Made by a program: the position numbers and the translations under genes
The notes under the pieces: generated by a model
Told to the model about the DNA's origin: nothing
The model's input: only the letters and a program-made list of their open reading frames with translations
The model's database searches: none
Assembly (NCBI RefSeq): GCF_035222485.1
Contig: NC_085925.1
Span: 1,798,001 to 1,862,000, forward strand
Reading direction: 5' to 3'
Length of the DNA stretch: 64,000 bases
DNA from: Podospora pseudoanserina
Taxonomy: Eukaryota > Ascomycota > Sordariomycetes > Sordariales > Podosporaceae
Shown here: piece after piece, positions 21,678-32,705 of the stretch
Position numbering within the stretch: the stretch's first letter is position 1
Layout of the letters: each line of letters begins with the position of its first letter

Positions 21678-22679
21678 CTTGAAACAACACTGATCTGTAA
21701 AGAAAGTTAGAAAGAAACTCCTTTGAATGGTTTTGTACATAACAAAAAATGAAGAGAGAGAACCAGATATCATAAGCCTTGGACTAGTTCGCGGTCATCA
21801 CAGAGTATTCAGTGGATTGACAGATTGATACGAAGATTTATATAATCATGTAAAAGAGGTTTCTCTCTCTTCGTTGTGCTGTAAGGCGGGGTGATAGTAG
21901 AAATGAAAGTCGACATACCTTGTGTTTGGCGATGCTGCTCTGAGGAAGAGAGCAGCAACGTTGGAGAAGAAGACAAAAGAGGTTTGGTGGTGAGTCGCTT
22001 TGGATGCAAATTTATGGGACAGAAAATTTTGTGGGGCTCCACTATTTCAGAACAGAAAAAGTCGGCTTGGCTGATTTTCCAGAGAGAAGGGGTCCGTGCA
22101 GGCAGATATAGATGGTTAGGGTCAGGGTTGGTGGTGTGAGCATCTTCGACTGACGTCAGGTGCAGGTTTGTGAAATGAGGACGTGAATTATAGAGCATGC
22201 TTAGCATGTGAATTTGCGTGTTATCAATTCTCCTATTATTCATCAGCTACTAGCTACCACCGGGGGCTGTAACGGTCGTACATACATTGCAAGCCACAAA
22301 TTCTCTCGATCCAAAATTGTGAGAAATTGTCAAGACTCAAGATACCACTGAGCATTTCGATGCCCCCTGAAGCAGCCCAGTTCCAACGGCCATGTGCCAT
22401 TGCCATTTGTCAAAATATAATCTGCTGCCGGGGTACAGCATCGTGAGGTTGGTCGCACAGCAGTGCAAAGTAGCTGCATGATAGATCACAAAGCTTCATG
22501 ACTGATCGGCCCGATGGTCCCGTCTTTGAGGGGCAGTGTGCCTCAACTCGAGTTCTTGTTGGCCATGGTTCTCGATACAACCATTGTGAGGATAGGTCGG
22601 ACCAAAGGCGAGGTCAGGACCCGAGTGTAGGAGAAATTGGGATCAATATCTGCCTGTCCGAAGCACCCATGACCCTCGG
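21678..22679. other. intergenic region upstream of SEN34, downstream of ELP4
   Basis: About 1 kb, AT-richer than the flanking genes. Short open frames exist on both strands but none looks protein-like. Confidence 0.5.
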
Positions 22680-23843
22680 CTAGAAGTCAATCCCATCCCT
22701 GATCGTACCAGCAGGTGACTTCTCCTTGTTCTCCTCCTCCTCCATAGGCGGCAAGCTATAAGGCTTGATATTAAGACCCTTTGTCGCACTCAAGCTAAAC
22801 GAAAGAGTCTCCCTAAACGAGCTCGTCTCGGCTCCACCACCTCCCTTCTCATGATAGATCGGTAGCGTATGTGCCTTCAGCAGCCCCTGTGCCTGTTCTG
22901 TCTTCTCAGATGAGCTTGACGGAGGAGCTGCCCCAGGCGTAGCCGGTAGAGGAATCAACTCAAGCACTCCATCACACAGCAACTCCATCCACCTAACCAA
23001 CCCTGAACTCCTTGGGTACAGCGATGTTTGTAGAGTGATAATCGCCGTCAGCTGGGTGCTGTACCTTCGTAGTAACGCCCTTAGAGCATGCAAGAATTGC
23101 AGCACTTCGGATGGAAGACTGCATTGTGGTGCGTAAAGCTCTGGCAGCAAAAGACTGGGGATAACCACACGGTGAATATCGCTTGAGGGCGAGGTTTCGA
23201 GCTTCGTCTGCAGGTGTCTGATGATGGCTTTTAGAGGAGATATACTCGTTGGCTGAGGTCTGGCATCAAACAAAGGTGGCCCAGTGCTCGGTGTTGGATT
23301 GAGTGACCCTTTGCAAACAGCTGGCTCGAGGCGCTTGGCGAGATCGAACAAGTGGCAGAAAGTGGGCTGGTTGGCATCTCCTCGTGGGGTATTTCCTGAC
23401 GCTGCTGAGTTCCCAAGAGCTTCGTATCTCCATGCAATCTTCATCTTTTCCTCTTGCGCCGGTGGTGGTTGTTCTGACTTTGATTTCTTGTCAGGTTCGG
23501 CTAGGCCCGGGAGGTTCCTCCTCCATTGTGGTGGGTAGCCGACGAGGTGTACTTGGTGCCCTTGGACGAGGCCTTCGGCAGCATAATATCTGAGTAGGAT
23601 ACCTGAAAAGTCTGTGGTCCCTTGTTCTTCCACCAAAAGACAGGTTCCTAGTGGTAACCCACTGTGACCAGCAAGGAGTTGATCTAGCGATGCGGTTCCG
23701 GTAGACGTTGTTGGTCGACCGTCCAGCGGCGACGGTCTCACACCCGGCGGTGGTGGTTGATTCTCGGCATCTGGTTGCTTTGCCCCTGGGATGGCTCTCC
23801 CAGGTCTCGAAGATAGTACTGTATTTCTCTTGATGAATGACAT
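22680..23843 (-). CDS. ELP4: Elongator complex protein 4
   Basis: Intronless, 387 residues from ATG 23843 (MSFIKRN). The start matches family members, which begin with a basic S/F-rich leader, and is followed by a Pro-rich linker, TGTASLDQLLAGHSGLPLGTC and then VEEQGTTDFSGILLRYYAAEG. The core is the RecA-like PAXNEB domain, degenerate at the Walker A position, including HQVHLVGYPPQWRRNLPGL and the later CHLFDLAKRLEP. Elp4 forms a hexameric ring with Elp5 and Elp6 that regulates tRNA release from Elongator, needed for wobble-uridine modification. Cytosolic. Divergent from RPB8 with a 354-bp shared promoter. Confidence 0.94.
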   Translation of the reverse strand: MSFIKRNTVLSSRPGRAIPGAKQPDAENQPPPPGVRPSPLDGRPTTSTGTASLDQLLAGHSGLPLGTCLLVEEQGTTDFSGILLRYYAAEGLVQGHQVHLVGYPPQWRRNLPGLAEPDKKSKSEQPPPAQEEKMKIAWRYEALGNSAASGNTPRGDANQPTFCHLFDLAKRLEPAVCKGSLNPTPSTGPPLFDARPQPTSISPLKAIIRHLQTKLETSPSSDIHRVVIPSLLLPELYAPQCSLPSEVLQFLHALRALLRRYSTQLTAIITLQTSLYPRSSGLVRWMELLCDGVLELIPLPATPGAAPPSSSSEKTEQAQGLLKAHTLPIYHEKGGGGAETSSFRETLSFSLSATKGLNIKPYSLPPMEEEENKEKSPAGTIRDGIDF

Positions 23844-24197
23844 GTTTAAAGATTGGTCCAAAAAGTGTAGCTGTCGCGGAAGCTATGGAGGGGTCAATTG
23901 GAGGGGTTGATGACCGATAAGCTCAAAAAGTTTCGATATCAGTTGCAAGGGACAGCCCCGCCGCCAGCCTCAGTGACAGGGACCCCTGCCCGTGCGGCCC
24001 CCACCTGTTTCCCCAAACCTTGGAGCACTAGTCGTTTTCAGCCTTGGGATTTTTTTGACTTCAGTCGCAACCATCAAACACCGGCCCATCACACAAGAGC
24101 TCTTGAGTCGTCCAGCACAACCAATTGCTTTATTCTCGCCAACCCCGTTTACCCTCGCTTCACCACCACCCCCCCTCCCCCAAATACCACAATCAAA
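23844..24197. other. bidirectional promoter region ELP4/RPB8
   Basis: 354 bp between divergent starts. C-rich leader sequence lies on the RPB8 side; no other feature recognised. Confidence 0.5.
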
Positions 24198-24710
24198 ATG
24201 GCCGGCCTCGGCTCCGACGCCCAGCTCTTCGAGGACAACTTCCGCGTCCACAAGCTCTCCGACAAGAAATACGACCGCGTCGACCGCATCTACGCCACCT
24301 CGGAAGACAAGTCAATTGAGATCACCCTCGACATCAACAACGAGCTCTTCCCCTGCAAGGAAGGCGACGAGCTGAACATGCTCATCGCCACCTCCCTCCA
24401 CTACGACGGCACCAAAGACGACGAGCGCGGCTGGCGCGACGTCGCCAAGATGGGTGCGAGCGAGGGCTCGCTTGCCGACCAGTACGACTATGTCTGCTAC
24501 GGCAAGATTTACAAGTTTGAGGATGGGGAGGACGGGCAGACTATGTATGTTTCGCCGATTGGTAACATGGAAAGTAACGGCTGACACGAGTGGAAATACA
24601 GCAAGGCATACATCTCCTTCGGCGGGCTGCTGATGTCTCTTGTCGGGCCTTACAAGAAGCTCACCCCGTTGAGGGTGGAATACGTCTACCTCTTGGTTCG
24701 CAGACGATGA
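24198..24710 (+). CDS. RPB8: RNA polymerase I/II/III common subunit RPB8 (RPABC3)
   Basis: Exons 24198-24544 and 24602-24710, 151 residues; intron donor GTATGT, CTGAC branch site, acceptor ATACAG, phase 2. The protein covers the full family: LFEDNFRVHKLSDKKYDRV at the N-terminus, the DINNELFPCKEGDE strand, and the C-terminal AYISFGGLLMSLVGPYKKL followed by VEYVYLLVRR. Rpb8 is an OB-fold subunit shared by all three nuclear RNA polymerases and sits on the largest subunit near the pore. Length is exactly typical (about 145-155). Confidence 0.97.
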
Positions 24711-25021
24711 TCAACTTGATTATGGACAGCAAACCACACCATCGGACGAGAGCGCTCATGTTGGCTAAACAAGAGAGGGGAAAGACTTTGCTTGCGTCTA
24801 TAATATGCAATCTATCAAAGGAATAGCCATTTCTCCAGGCGCGCCCGCAACCAAAGACCCTTTCGAGAAGCAAGGATAGAGAGAAGGAGTAGTACAGTAT
24901 GGGGAATCTGGCGTTAAAGGTGCAAAAGGAACAAATTTATGGACAGGAACAAAAAAAAGCTGGCGGATGGGGGCAATGACAGAAGAGATACCCAGAAACG
25001 GAGCTAACTTCTTCTTCTTCT
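24711..25021. other. intergenic region between convergent RPB8 and Nudix genes
   Basis: 311 bp of 3' flank; nothing recognised. Confidence 0.5.
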
Positions 25022-26346
25022 TCAACACCTCGTATCAGGGTGCTGGTAATTCCAGTGTGGTCCAGGAAAGGGAATGAAGCGATGGGCCCGGGCGCAAATC
25101 TGGTCATAGTAAGGCTCGTTTTCCGGAGTGTAGACACCGTGTCTCGCAAAGAAATCGAGCATGACCATGGCGCAATTGGGCTTCCACAACCCCTGGGCAA
25201 GCTGCTCCTGGATCTCCTCCACCGTATGTAGACTAAAGCTCTCCACCTCCCCATCCTTGGGCTTGGGGACGACGCTCCCATCAGACGGCAGTTCAAGATC
25301 ATAGACCCATTGGCACTCGGGGTAGATGTACCCTGGCTCTCCTCCTGACCGTTCATCCGTGATGAAGATGTAAGTGACAGTGCCGGTTTCCACCGCGCTC
25401 CGGCGCATGACATCTTCGGGGAGGGACGCCTCCTCGTCAGCCTCGCGGATGATACATTCGAAGGGATCCTCGTGGGTCATGAGCCCGCCGGCGACGGTGT
25501 TGTCCAGCATGCCGGGGTAAGTTGACTTGTTGCTGGAGCGCTTGGGGACCCAGATGCGGAAGTCGTAGTCGCTCGTGTTGTCTTTGCGACGGAGGTAGGC
25601 CGTCATGTGTACTCCGTAGCGAGTGGTGCCAAAGAGGCCCATGGCTGCTCGCTCGATGCTCATGAGGAGCTCGCCGTTGCGGCCGTAGACGGGCCACATT
25701 TCGTTGCGCCATCCTCTGAGGAGGCGGAAGGTTTGGTTCTTGCGCCAGTAGGAGGTCAGTTGGGCGGCTTGCTTGGTGCGCTCTTCGTAGGACTTGAGGT
25801 TCTGCCATAGGGCGGCGGTTCTGGCGGTGGGGTTGATATCGAGACGGCCGCGGATGCTGGCGGGGGTCTTTCTGAGGGCATCGAGGACGGTGATGGGGAG
25901 GTAACCGATAGGGAAGGCGCCTTGGTCATCTTCCCAGACGAGGGTGTAGAGTCTGCTTAGCTGGTCTGCGTATCCTCTGGGGTTCGTCTCGAGGTCGGGG
26001 AAGCTGCGTCATGGTGTTTAGTCAAAATATTCTGTGAAGTGTATATGTCTCAGATCTAGACCCGCGCGTGCGTGGCGGCAGAGGTGGCAGATCCGGCAGG
26101 TCTCACAGATGCCAACGTCACACAACGTCTCGGTAAGGCAGGCTTTGGGGGCCAAGCATGATGAGAGGCGTCGGCACATCCATTCAATGCGGCCGGTTGG
26201 ATGAGTAGTGCCAGCTGCAGGGTCGCCGGCTGGAATAGCTCGCTGCTAAGAAGAAAAGGGTGTGTAGCTGCACGGAATAGGATATTGTGAACTCACCCAT
26301 CACAGTCGTTCACCATGTCAATGGTGGCCAGCCGCTGTGGTGTCAT
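25022..26346 (-). CDS. Nudix hydrolase with DUF4743 (YJR142W-like)
   Basis: Exons (minus) 26346-26297 and 26003-25022, 343 residues. The 293-nt intron (GTGAGT...CTAAAC...GCAG) is long for this genome but joins in phase. The N-terminal region (IDMVNDCDGFPD, then a Trp-rich helix block) matches the DUF4743 domain of the yeast YJR142W and plant Nudix-20/24 group. The Nudix box fits G-x5-E-x7-R-E-U-x-E-E (about residues 189-211: GGLMTHEDPFECIIREADEE), with Ser in place of the usual final Gly. Enzymes of this group have been linked to cleavage of damaged thiamine diphosphate forms; that substrate is inferred from family. No targeting signal is seen. Confidence 0.9.
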
Positions 26347-27993
26347 GATTGCTTTTTGGCCACGAGTTTGGCTGCTCAGCACGTGTAACTTTCGGAACTG
26401 TCTCGGAGATGGACTGAGAAACAATGGCTCTCTTGCGATGGATGCGCGCCGGTGAAGATGAAGTTGCAACGACAAGACTCGGGTTCCGTTTAAATGGAGA
26501 AGTGGATTGAAGGCTGTGCGGTGCGCGGTGCTGCACGGCAATGAGACCAAGACTCGATCTCGCAACAACTTTAACAACCGAGTCGAAAGAAACAAGCTTT
26601 GAAGGGAACAGAAAATCAGAAAGACGGCAGGCGAAGATCCAGATGATGATAATAGTGATGAGAACAAACAGGCAAACTGAACAGCCAAGCAGAACCAGCA
26701 AACGGCGATACATGCGAGATATAAGCTGATATAAGTGGGAAAAGGCTTTGCCTGATACCGGGCCTACCTCCCGTCCTAAACGTTAGTCCCGTTCATCACA
26801 GCCCTCCCGCTGTGCATCCCGGACAGCCGGGCAGACGGACAATGGGACAATGGGACAAGGATTGGATTTGCAGAGGTGAGGGATGATGAGAGATGGACGG
26901 ATGGATCCTACCTGGCTCTTGCAGGTGGTCCCCAGTAGGACCAACGCCGGGTGGCATCCATGGTTCACGGCCTTCTCCAGCGGGAAAACAGGAAAACAGG
27001 GATTGCGATTTGCAAGGAGAGGCAGAGCTGATGGAGTGATGGAGTGATGGAGGGATGAAGTGGTGCATATGTGAGCGAGGTGATGATGGCCGTGACCTAA
27101 GCGTATGCGACACCCCCGCCGCCGTCCGCTGGCAGTGCTACAACAGAACTGAACCCCACTGCGGGCCGGCACAGCACAGCGTCCAAGAAATGCTTCGAGT
27201 TCTTGACATCTTCCAGTTTGTCTTGGCACCTTTGTGTGGAGCACTCTAGAACTGGGAAGGTGATTCTGTGGATTCGACTTCTTTGGAGCATGGTTGATTT
27301 GATTGATTATTTGCACTAGAAGCACGCCAGGAACAACTCGAGACGTCTACCAGCCGATCATATAGGCCTGAACCCGGTCACCGTTGACAAATACTGGCAA
27401 ACTATTCAACTCGCACAACACTCATTCATGTGCATTGCATATACATGCTTCCCTAGTTGAGACGACCACCACGAACGACAGCTCCTCACCAAAGCCTTCG
27501 TGTAGCCATCGGTACCACCAATCCTCGCATGTGCCGGGGAACACATGCGGACCTCCTGGGCACTTATACAGCAGCTTTATCGATTTGGGAGAGCGCATGA
27601 TCTGAGTTGAGCATCCAGTTCAAGCCTTGCGATTGGTTACCAAACACATCGACCGTGGAACCACCCAATCCGTCAGCATCTCGTCATTAACCACCATACA
27701 CCGAGCAAAAGATAAGATCGTCTTTCACAAGTCTCGGCCTACCAACCATCCGAACCCACGGGTTCTCTATCCGGCGGCATTAAAACCACTCAAAACGGCT
27801 ACCTACCTTGTCAGGTAGTCACCTGAGCAAAAGCCCAACGGTCAACCTAACCCCCACTCATCCTCCCGAACCACCGGACGGAATTATCCCGAACTTTGAA
27901 AGCCCAAGCAGGGTTATGCTCCCATAGTGTAGCCAGCCTCGTCACACACCACCATTCATCCCGCTTGTTGTGTTGATATCTCACCCATCAACA
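26347..27993. other. long intergenic region with short direct repeats
   Basis: 1.65 kb without a convincing gene. It holds short tandem runs (GGGACAAT units near 26836-26856; TGATGGAG units at 27029-27060). Open frames on both strands lack protein-like features. Confidence 0.5.
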
Positions 27994-28599
27994 ATGTCCC
28001 AAACCTTCGGCCTTGTCCCCGCCGGCCAACCCGTCATAACCACCCCAACAAAAATTCTGTCTGACACCTCCTTCATCTACTCCATCCCCCCCTCCCCCAA
28101 CACAAAACCCTTCTCCCACATCGTCGTCTTCCTCCTGCCGGGTATAACCCTCCCCCCCGCCCACGCAGCAGCAATCCACCTCCTCACTCCCCCCACGGAC
28201 CCTAATTCCGGTCAAGAATTCGACATTGCCTTCCTCGGCGCCCTAGGCCACGGGAAACCCTCTGCAATCTTCAAACTCAGCAACGACACCTCCAAGGGGG
28301 TGGCAATAGGGATAAGCGTCGAGCCAGAGGCGGCCGTCGGGTTGAAGATGCAGGAGTTGGCCGACAAGCAGTCCAAAGCTTTGGTTCCAACAGCAGCAGG
28401 GACGGGGAGTAATGGTGGGGGACAAACGTTGCAGCTGGCTCAGAGGATAATAAACAATGCGTTTAACTTTTTAAGTAGTTACTCGGGCAGGATGCACAAC
28501 GGGGAGGAGGTGGTGCCGATCAAGGCTTTTGAGCAGTGGTGGAGGAAGTTCGAGGGGAGGGTGAGGGCTGATCCGGCTTTTCTTGAGAGGGATGTTTAG
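27994..28599 (+). CDS. OPI10: Hikeshi/OPI10 family protein
   Basis: Intronless, 201 residues. It begins FGLVPAGQPVITTPTKIL and contains HIVVFLLPGITLPPAHAAAIH and EFDIAFLGALGHGKPSAIFKLS, the conserved N-terminal domain of the Hikeshi/Opi10 family (DUF775). A Gly/Ala/Thr-rich linker leads to the helical C-terminal domain (RIINNAFNFLSSYSG, then FEQWWRKFEGRVRADPAFLE). Human Hikeshi carries Hsp70 into the nucleus under heat stress; yeast Opi10 affects inositol metabolism. Length (about 200) is exactly that of the family. Confidence 0.95.
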   Translation: MSQTFGLVPAGQPVITTPTKILSDTSFIYSIPPSPNTKPFSHIVVFLLPGITLPPAHAAAIHLLTPPTDPNSGQEFDIAFLGALGHGKPSAIFKLSNDTSKGVAIGISVEPEAAVGLKMQELADKQSKALVPTAAGTGSNGGGQTLQLAQRIINNAFNFLSSYSGRMHNGEEVVPIKAFEQWWRKFEGRVRADPAFLERDV

Positions 28600-29218
28600 G
28601 GTATTGAGCTTTGAGGAATGGGGGTTAGATGACAGAGGGAAATTAGCCGGGAAGTGTATGAACTGGAGAAGGAGGTTTGGAGGGTGCATCAAAGGAGCCA
28701 GTGTCTTTAGGGGGAGTTCAGGGCTGCTCTTTTTTTTCGGTTCATAGAATAATGTTACATCCAAAAGAATTGTTCAAGAAGTCAGTACCAGAGGCACCTA
28801 CTTTGGGCTAATTAGCAGTAAGTATGGATTATTAACCTCGACATGGGCCTGGGTGCAGGATTGCATAGACTGGATAGAGTGATGAGGAGTATTTGGAAAA
28901 ATATATCTCCAAACAACCCAAAACTAGACATGACAAAATCGCAAGCATGCCAAATATAGTCAAGCAATATCCGATGGAAATGCATCCCTTGAATCGAAAG
29001 AATACTAAACTCCTAAATGCTAAATGTCTTTGCCCATCCCAAACAAAAAAGTCCTTTTTTGTGAACAAGAAAAGTAAACAGATACTAAAAGTGATACCAC
29101 ACCCAATAACCAGTCGCTAGCAATTCATCATTCCTACATCTCTTCCATGTTCCATCACAAAAAAAAAGGCAGTCCATATCACATATACCCATTTCACATC
29201 TCTCTCCCTTCACACAAA
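28600..29218. other. intergenic region between convergent genes
   Basis: 619 bp of AT-rich 3' flank; nothing recognised. Confidence 0.5.
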
Positions 29219-31444
29219 TCACCTGTCATCCAGCGGTGATGTCCCTCCCCCCAAAGGACTCTTCATCCTAGTCGGACTTCCCGCCCTGCTCCTCCTCCCA
29301 GTTACCCCTCCCACACCCCCACTCAACGGCAGGCTCAACCGCTCCCTACTATCCGTCCTCACCACTAACCCGCTCCTATTCAGCGCCGACATCCCCCCTC
29401 CCACCGTCGTCACAGTCTCAAACCCATACCCCCCACCCAGCCCACCCCCGCTCGTAGCAGTAGGCGTCGCCAGGCCCGAGCTCCTCCCAAACTGAGATCC
29501 GGCTTTCGATCCGCGGGAGTGGTCACTGCTCGAGTCCTCATCAGAATACTCCCCACTGCCGCTGCTAGACGCAACATCCCCCAGCTCAAACCGATCGAGC
29601 TCCCCTTCCTCCATCACCCTCTCATAACCCCCCCCACTTGACGATCTCCCCCCAAAGAGCTTGGTAGTGAGTTTCGTCAACGGACTCCTATTCCCACCAG
29701 GTACATACTTTCCGGTATGACTCCTCCTCCGCCTCGTCAAGCCCCTCACCCGGCTGTAAACCCTCATCCTCCTCTCCCGTTTCCTAAACCACCACATCAC
29801 TAACCCCACCAACCCCAAAAACACCCAAAACCCCATCTGCCCTCCCCTCGTCCTCGCCCGATCCAAAATATCCTCCGCGTCCAAATCCCAGTCATCGTCA
29901 TCCCCCCCCACCGTGCCATTATGATGCTTCCCATTATCACCGCCCACTGGCCTCCAGCTCGAGCCCGCAAACTGAAAATCATCTGGCACCGCCTTCCCAC
30001 TCACAACATTACCCCCAAATCCCACAGGGTACCCATCATCCCCACTCTTCGGCGGCACCTGCCCAGCAGCGTAAAGCACCATCTTCCCCAACGTCCAACT
30101 AACCTCAATCCCATCAATCTTATCTACCGCCTGGAACGGCTCCAAAAACCCCTTTTCTTTCGCATGTTCCAACGCCCCCTGCGTGCCCTTGGACACATTA
30201 ACCTGGGGTAAATCCTCCATCCCTATCCTCGGCACCCCAATCCCGTCATGCAGCACATTGATCAACCAGCTCGCCTTGAAGCACGCCTCCTGCGCATTCT
30301 TGGCGGCGTGCTCCTTTTTCGGATTCAACCCTTTCGAGATGGACGTCCAGTCCTGGCTGCAGTAGTCTTTTACCCTCTTTTGGTAGGTGGTAAAGTCGTA
30401 GGCCTTGTCGTCTTTGCCGCCAAACACGCCGTGGGTGGTGTGCCAGTATTCAGAGACGCCGATGAAGTGGTTGACGTCAAAGTCGATGGCGGGGACGTGC
30501 TGCCCGTTGATGAGGCAGGGGTTGTCGCTGCAGGGTTTGTCTTTGCCGAGGAGGGGGTAGGTTTTCTTGAGGCACTCGTCAAAGTGGCCGGTGCCGATGA
30601 GGGTGGTATTTTTCGGCTTGGGGGTTTTTACCGGGACACCGTCGAGGGTGGTTCTCAGGCCTTTTGGCAAGCAAGGGTCCGGGAGTTCGGTGGAGGAAGA
30701 TGGATACAAATCTTTGAGAGATTCGACGTAGGATTCACGCGCTTGGTTTACGCCAAAGCCGAGCCAGGTCGTGGTGAATACTTTGTATTCCACAGGGGAG
30801 CCATCGAGTGTTCGTAATCGTAAGAGCTTGAGGTCGTCGGCGTGCTTTTCTGCTTCGGTGGCGTTGGGGGCAAAGGCGATTTGCGCCGAGGCACCACCCA
30901 TGTCGAGGAAGCCATATGTGTGGTGACCTTTTCCATGCTGGTGTTTATCGGGGTTGTCGAAGCCGCCAAGGAGGTAGTTTGAGGCTATCCAGCCATACAA
31001 TCCTTCTGTTTCCCCCTTGATAACTTGAATGTGCATGTCGCAGTCTGGCAACGAAAATTGTGTGTTTGATCGTAGGTAGTAGCAGACCTCGCGCGTTAAG
31101 GCTGATTGTTGAACCGCGGGAAGCAGGCGCACACCGGCCGTCGCCATTAAGAATATCGGGGTGTCCCTGATCTTGTCCTTGGGGATGATCTCGAGCGCAT
31201 GGTCAATCAGGGACTGGAGATGATCCGGGCCGACCTTGTCAACCTTCTCCCCAAATGTCGAGATTCCCGGCCTGATCTTTTTCGTCCATATCTTTTCTGT
31301 CATCAATTTTGGCAAACTGGCGAGATCATGTTTTGATGCGCCCTTGAGCGCCTTCTCTGGATCTTTCCATCGGTAGATATGTAACCTGGTTCCGGAAGAC
31401 CCGGCGTCGAGTATAACACCCCATCGCCACTTTTTGCCGCCCAT
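29219..31444 (-). CDS. YND1: Golgi apyrase YND1 (GDA1/CD39 nucleoside phosphatase)
   Basis: Intronless, 741 residues. The apyrase conserved regions appear in order: ACR1 DAGSSGTRLHIY (from residue 13), ACR2 ATAGVRLL, ACR3 GETEGLYGWIASNYLLGG and ACR4 LDMGGASAQIAF. A single transmembrane helix (near residue 535, WVFLGLVGLVMWWF) follows the catalytic domain, then a basic and Ser/Gly-rich cytosolic tail of about 190 residues. No N-terminal signal anchor is present, which is the Ynd1 rather than Gda1 layout. The enzyme hydrolyses nucleoside di- and triphosphates in the Golgi lumen, removing GDP/UDP produced by glycosyltransferases, so it works in the same pathway as the ANP1 mannosyltransferase 4.4 kb away. 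Confidence 0.95.
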   Translation of the reverse strand: MGGKKWRWGVILDAGSSGTRLHIYRWKDPEKALKGASKHDLASLPKLMTEKIWTKKIRPGISTFGEKVDKVGPDHLQSLIDHALEIIPKDKIRDTPIFLMATAGVRLLPAVQQSALTREVCYYLRSNTQFSLPDCDMHIQVIKGETEGLYGWIASNYLLGGFDNPDKHQHGKGHHTYGFLDMGGASAQIAFAPNATEAEKHADDLKLLRLRTLDGSPVEYKVFTTTWLGFGVNQARESYVESLKDLYPSSSTELPDPCLPKGLRTTLDGVPVKTPKPKNTTLIGTGHFDECLKKTYPLLGKDKPCSDNPCLINGQHVPAIDFDVNHFIGVSEYWHTTHGVFGGKDDKAYDFTTYQKRVKDYCSQDWTSISKGLNPKKEHAAKNAQEACFKASWLINVLHDGIGVPRIGMEDLPQVNVSKGTQGALEHAKEKGFLEPFQAVDKIDGIEVSWTLGKMVLYAAGQVPPKSGDDGYPVGFGGNVVSGKAVPDDFQFAGSSWRPVGGDNGKHHNGTVGGDDDDWDLDAEDILDRARTRGGQMGFWVFLGLVGLVMWWFRKRERRMRVYSRVRGLTRRRRSHTGKYVPGGNRSPLTKLTTKLFGGRSSSGGGYERVMEEGELDRFELGDVASSSGSGEYSDEDSSSDHSRGSKAGSQFGRSSGLATPTATSGGGLGGGYGFETVTTVGGGMSALNRSGLVVRTDSRERLSLPLSGGVGGVTGRRSRAGSPTRMKSPLGGGTSPLDDR

Positions 31445-32705
31445 CGTGAATGAAAGCCTCGGATGTTTGGGGTGTTTAGATGTTCTCGGGATCGAGTAAA
31501 ATCGGCTTGCTCAGCGTTTGCGCCGTGGGGGTTGGGTCGAGGTGGTACTACAGGCTCCTTGGTCGCAAACACATCAAGTCAATTGATCGCTGTTTTGGGA
31601 AATAGGTATCGGATAGGTTCGACGTCGAGAGTCGTTATCCTCCTGGTTATCTATCGCGAGCGCACGCAAAGCGAATGACGAATGAAGCGGAAATTAGGCA
31701 AGTTGATGGAATTAAAGGCCGTATAATAATTTGAAGGTAGCAAAAGGCAACGTAACGTGGACCGCAGAGGTGTCAGTCGTAGGAAGGAGGAATTGAGGGA
31801 ACGAGTGTCGGTTTGAGGAATTACTACGACAAAAACGAAGGAAGAACACAGCCTGGATGGCGGCTGAGTTGCGATGCCTCTCTCTTCTTTCTTTGGTCAA
31901 TCGACGATTGGCGCTTCGGACTCGAGCGGCTGTCTTTGGAAAACTCGCAGGCACAAACATCCATGGAAACGATAACGTCAGGGGGGCGACGAATCACTGC
32001 TGCAGCTCTAGCGTGTTTAGCGTCAGGAGAGCGTGGGAGGTGTTCGGCAGAGGCGCCTGGATCGCCGAAAAAGGAGGAGCAATCATTCTTGGTTGCGGCC
32101 ACACAGTGTCCACGTGGAAGGAATTGAGACGTTGTTTGGCCGGTTTGTTACTATGGAATGGCACAGTCCGTTGCACCGGGGACACTGTGGAAGCCCCCAC
32201 AGCCCCGAACCCGCAAATCTGGCCGGAAAACGGTTTGAAGCTTCTCGAAAAACAGCCAAAGCTTGGGAAACCGGGCATCTTTCCTGCGACAAAAAGTTGT
32301 TTGCGACCAATAAATGCATCGCCAGTTTGAGACGTTTCCCAGCGACGCGCAATCACACCCCGCTCATGAATACGGTAGAATCCTACAAACCGGATCATCC
32401 CAGTCTCAAATCGGAAGGCTACATTCGATATCCTGGTTGTGATGCATTCTCGTATCTGTCCCAGTTCGTCGCTGACTTGCAGCTTGCGATAAGAGGGAAC
32501 AACAAGACTTCAGATTGCCCCGCTTCCATGATTTTCACCTTGGCTTCCCTGGCCTCCACATTGATCACAGTGAACACAGCGACTAACTGCATGTCACTAA
32601 TGTCCAGGGCTGAAAGTAATAACAACTGCGCCCGTCTCAACCTTGGATTTGTCCATGAACTCATGTCTATTATTGTAAGGTTGGACATATGCTTGCTGAT
32701 AAAGC
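31445..32705. other. intergenic region upstream of YND1, downstream of MTR3
   Basis: 1.26 kb. Overlapping open frames up to about 225 codons exist on the plus strand but have no recognisable domain, no codon bias like the flanking genes and no good start context. Treated as non-coding. Confidence 0.45.

Noticed and set aside
26783-27325. 180-codon minus-strand frame before OPI10
   Set aside because: Low-complexity repeats underlie it and the translation lacks any protein-like pattern.
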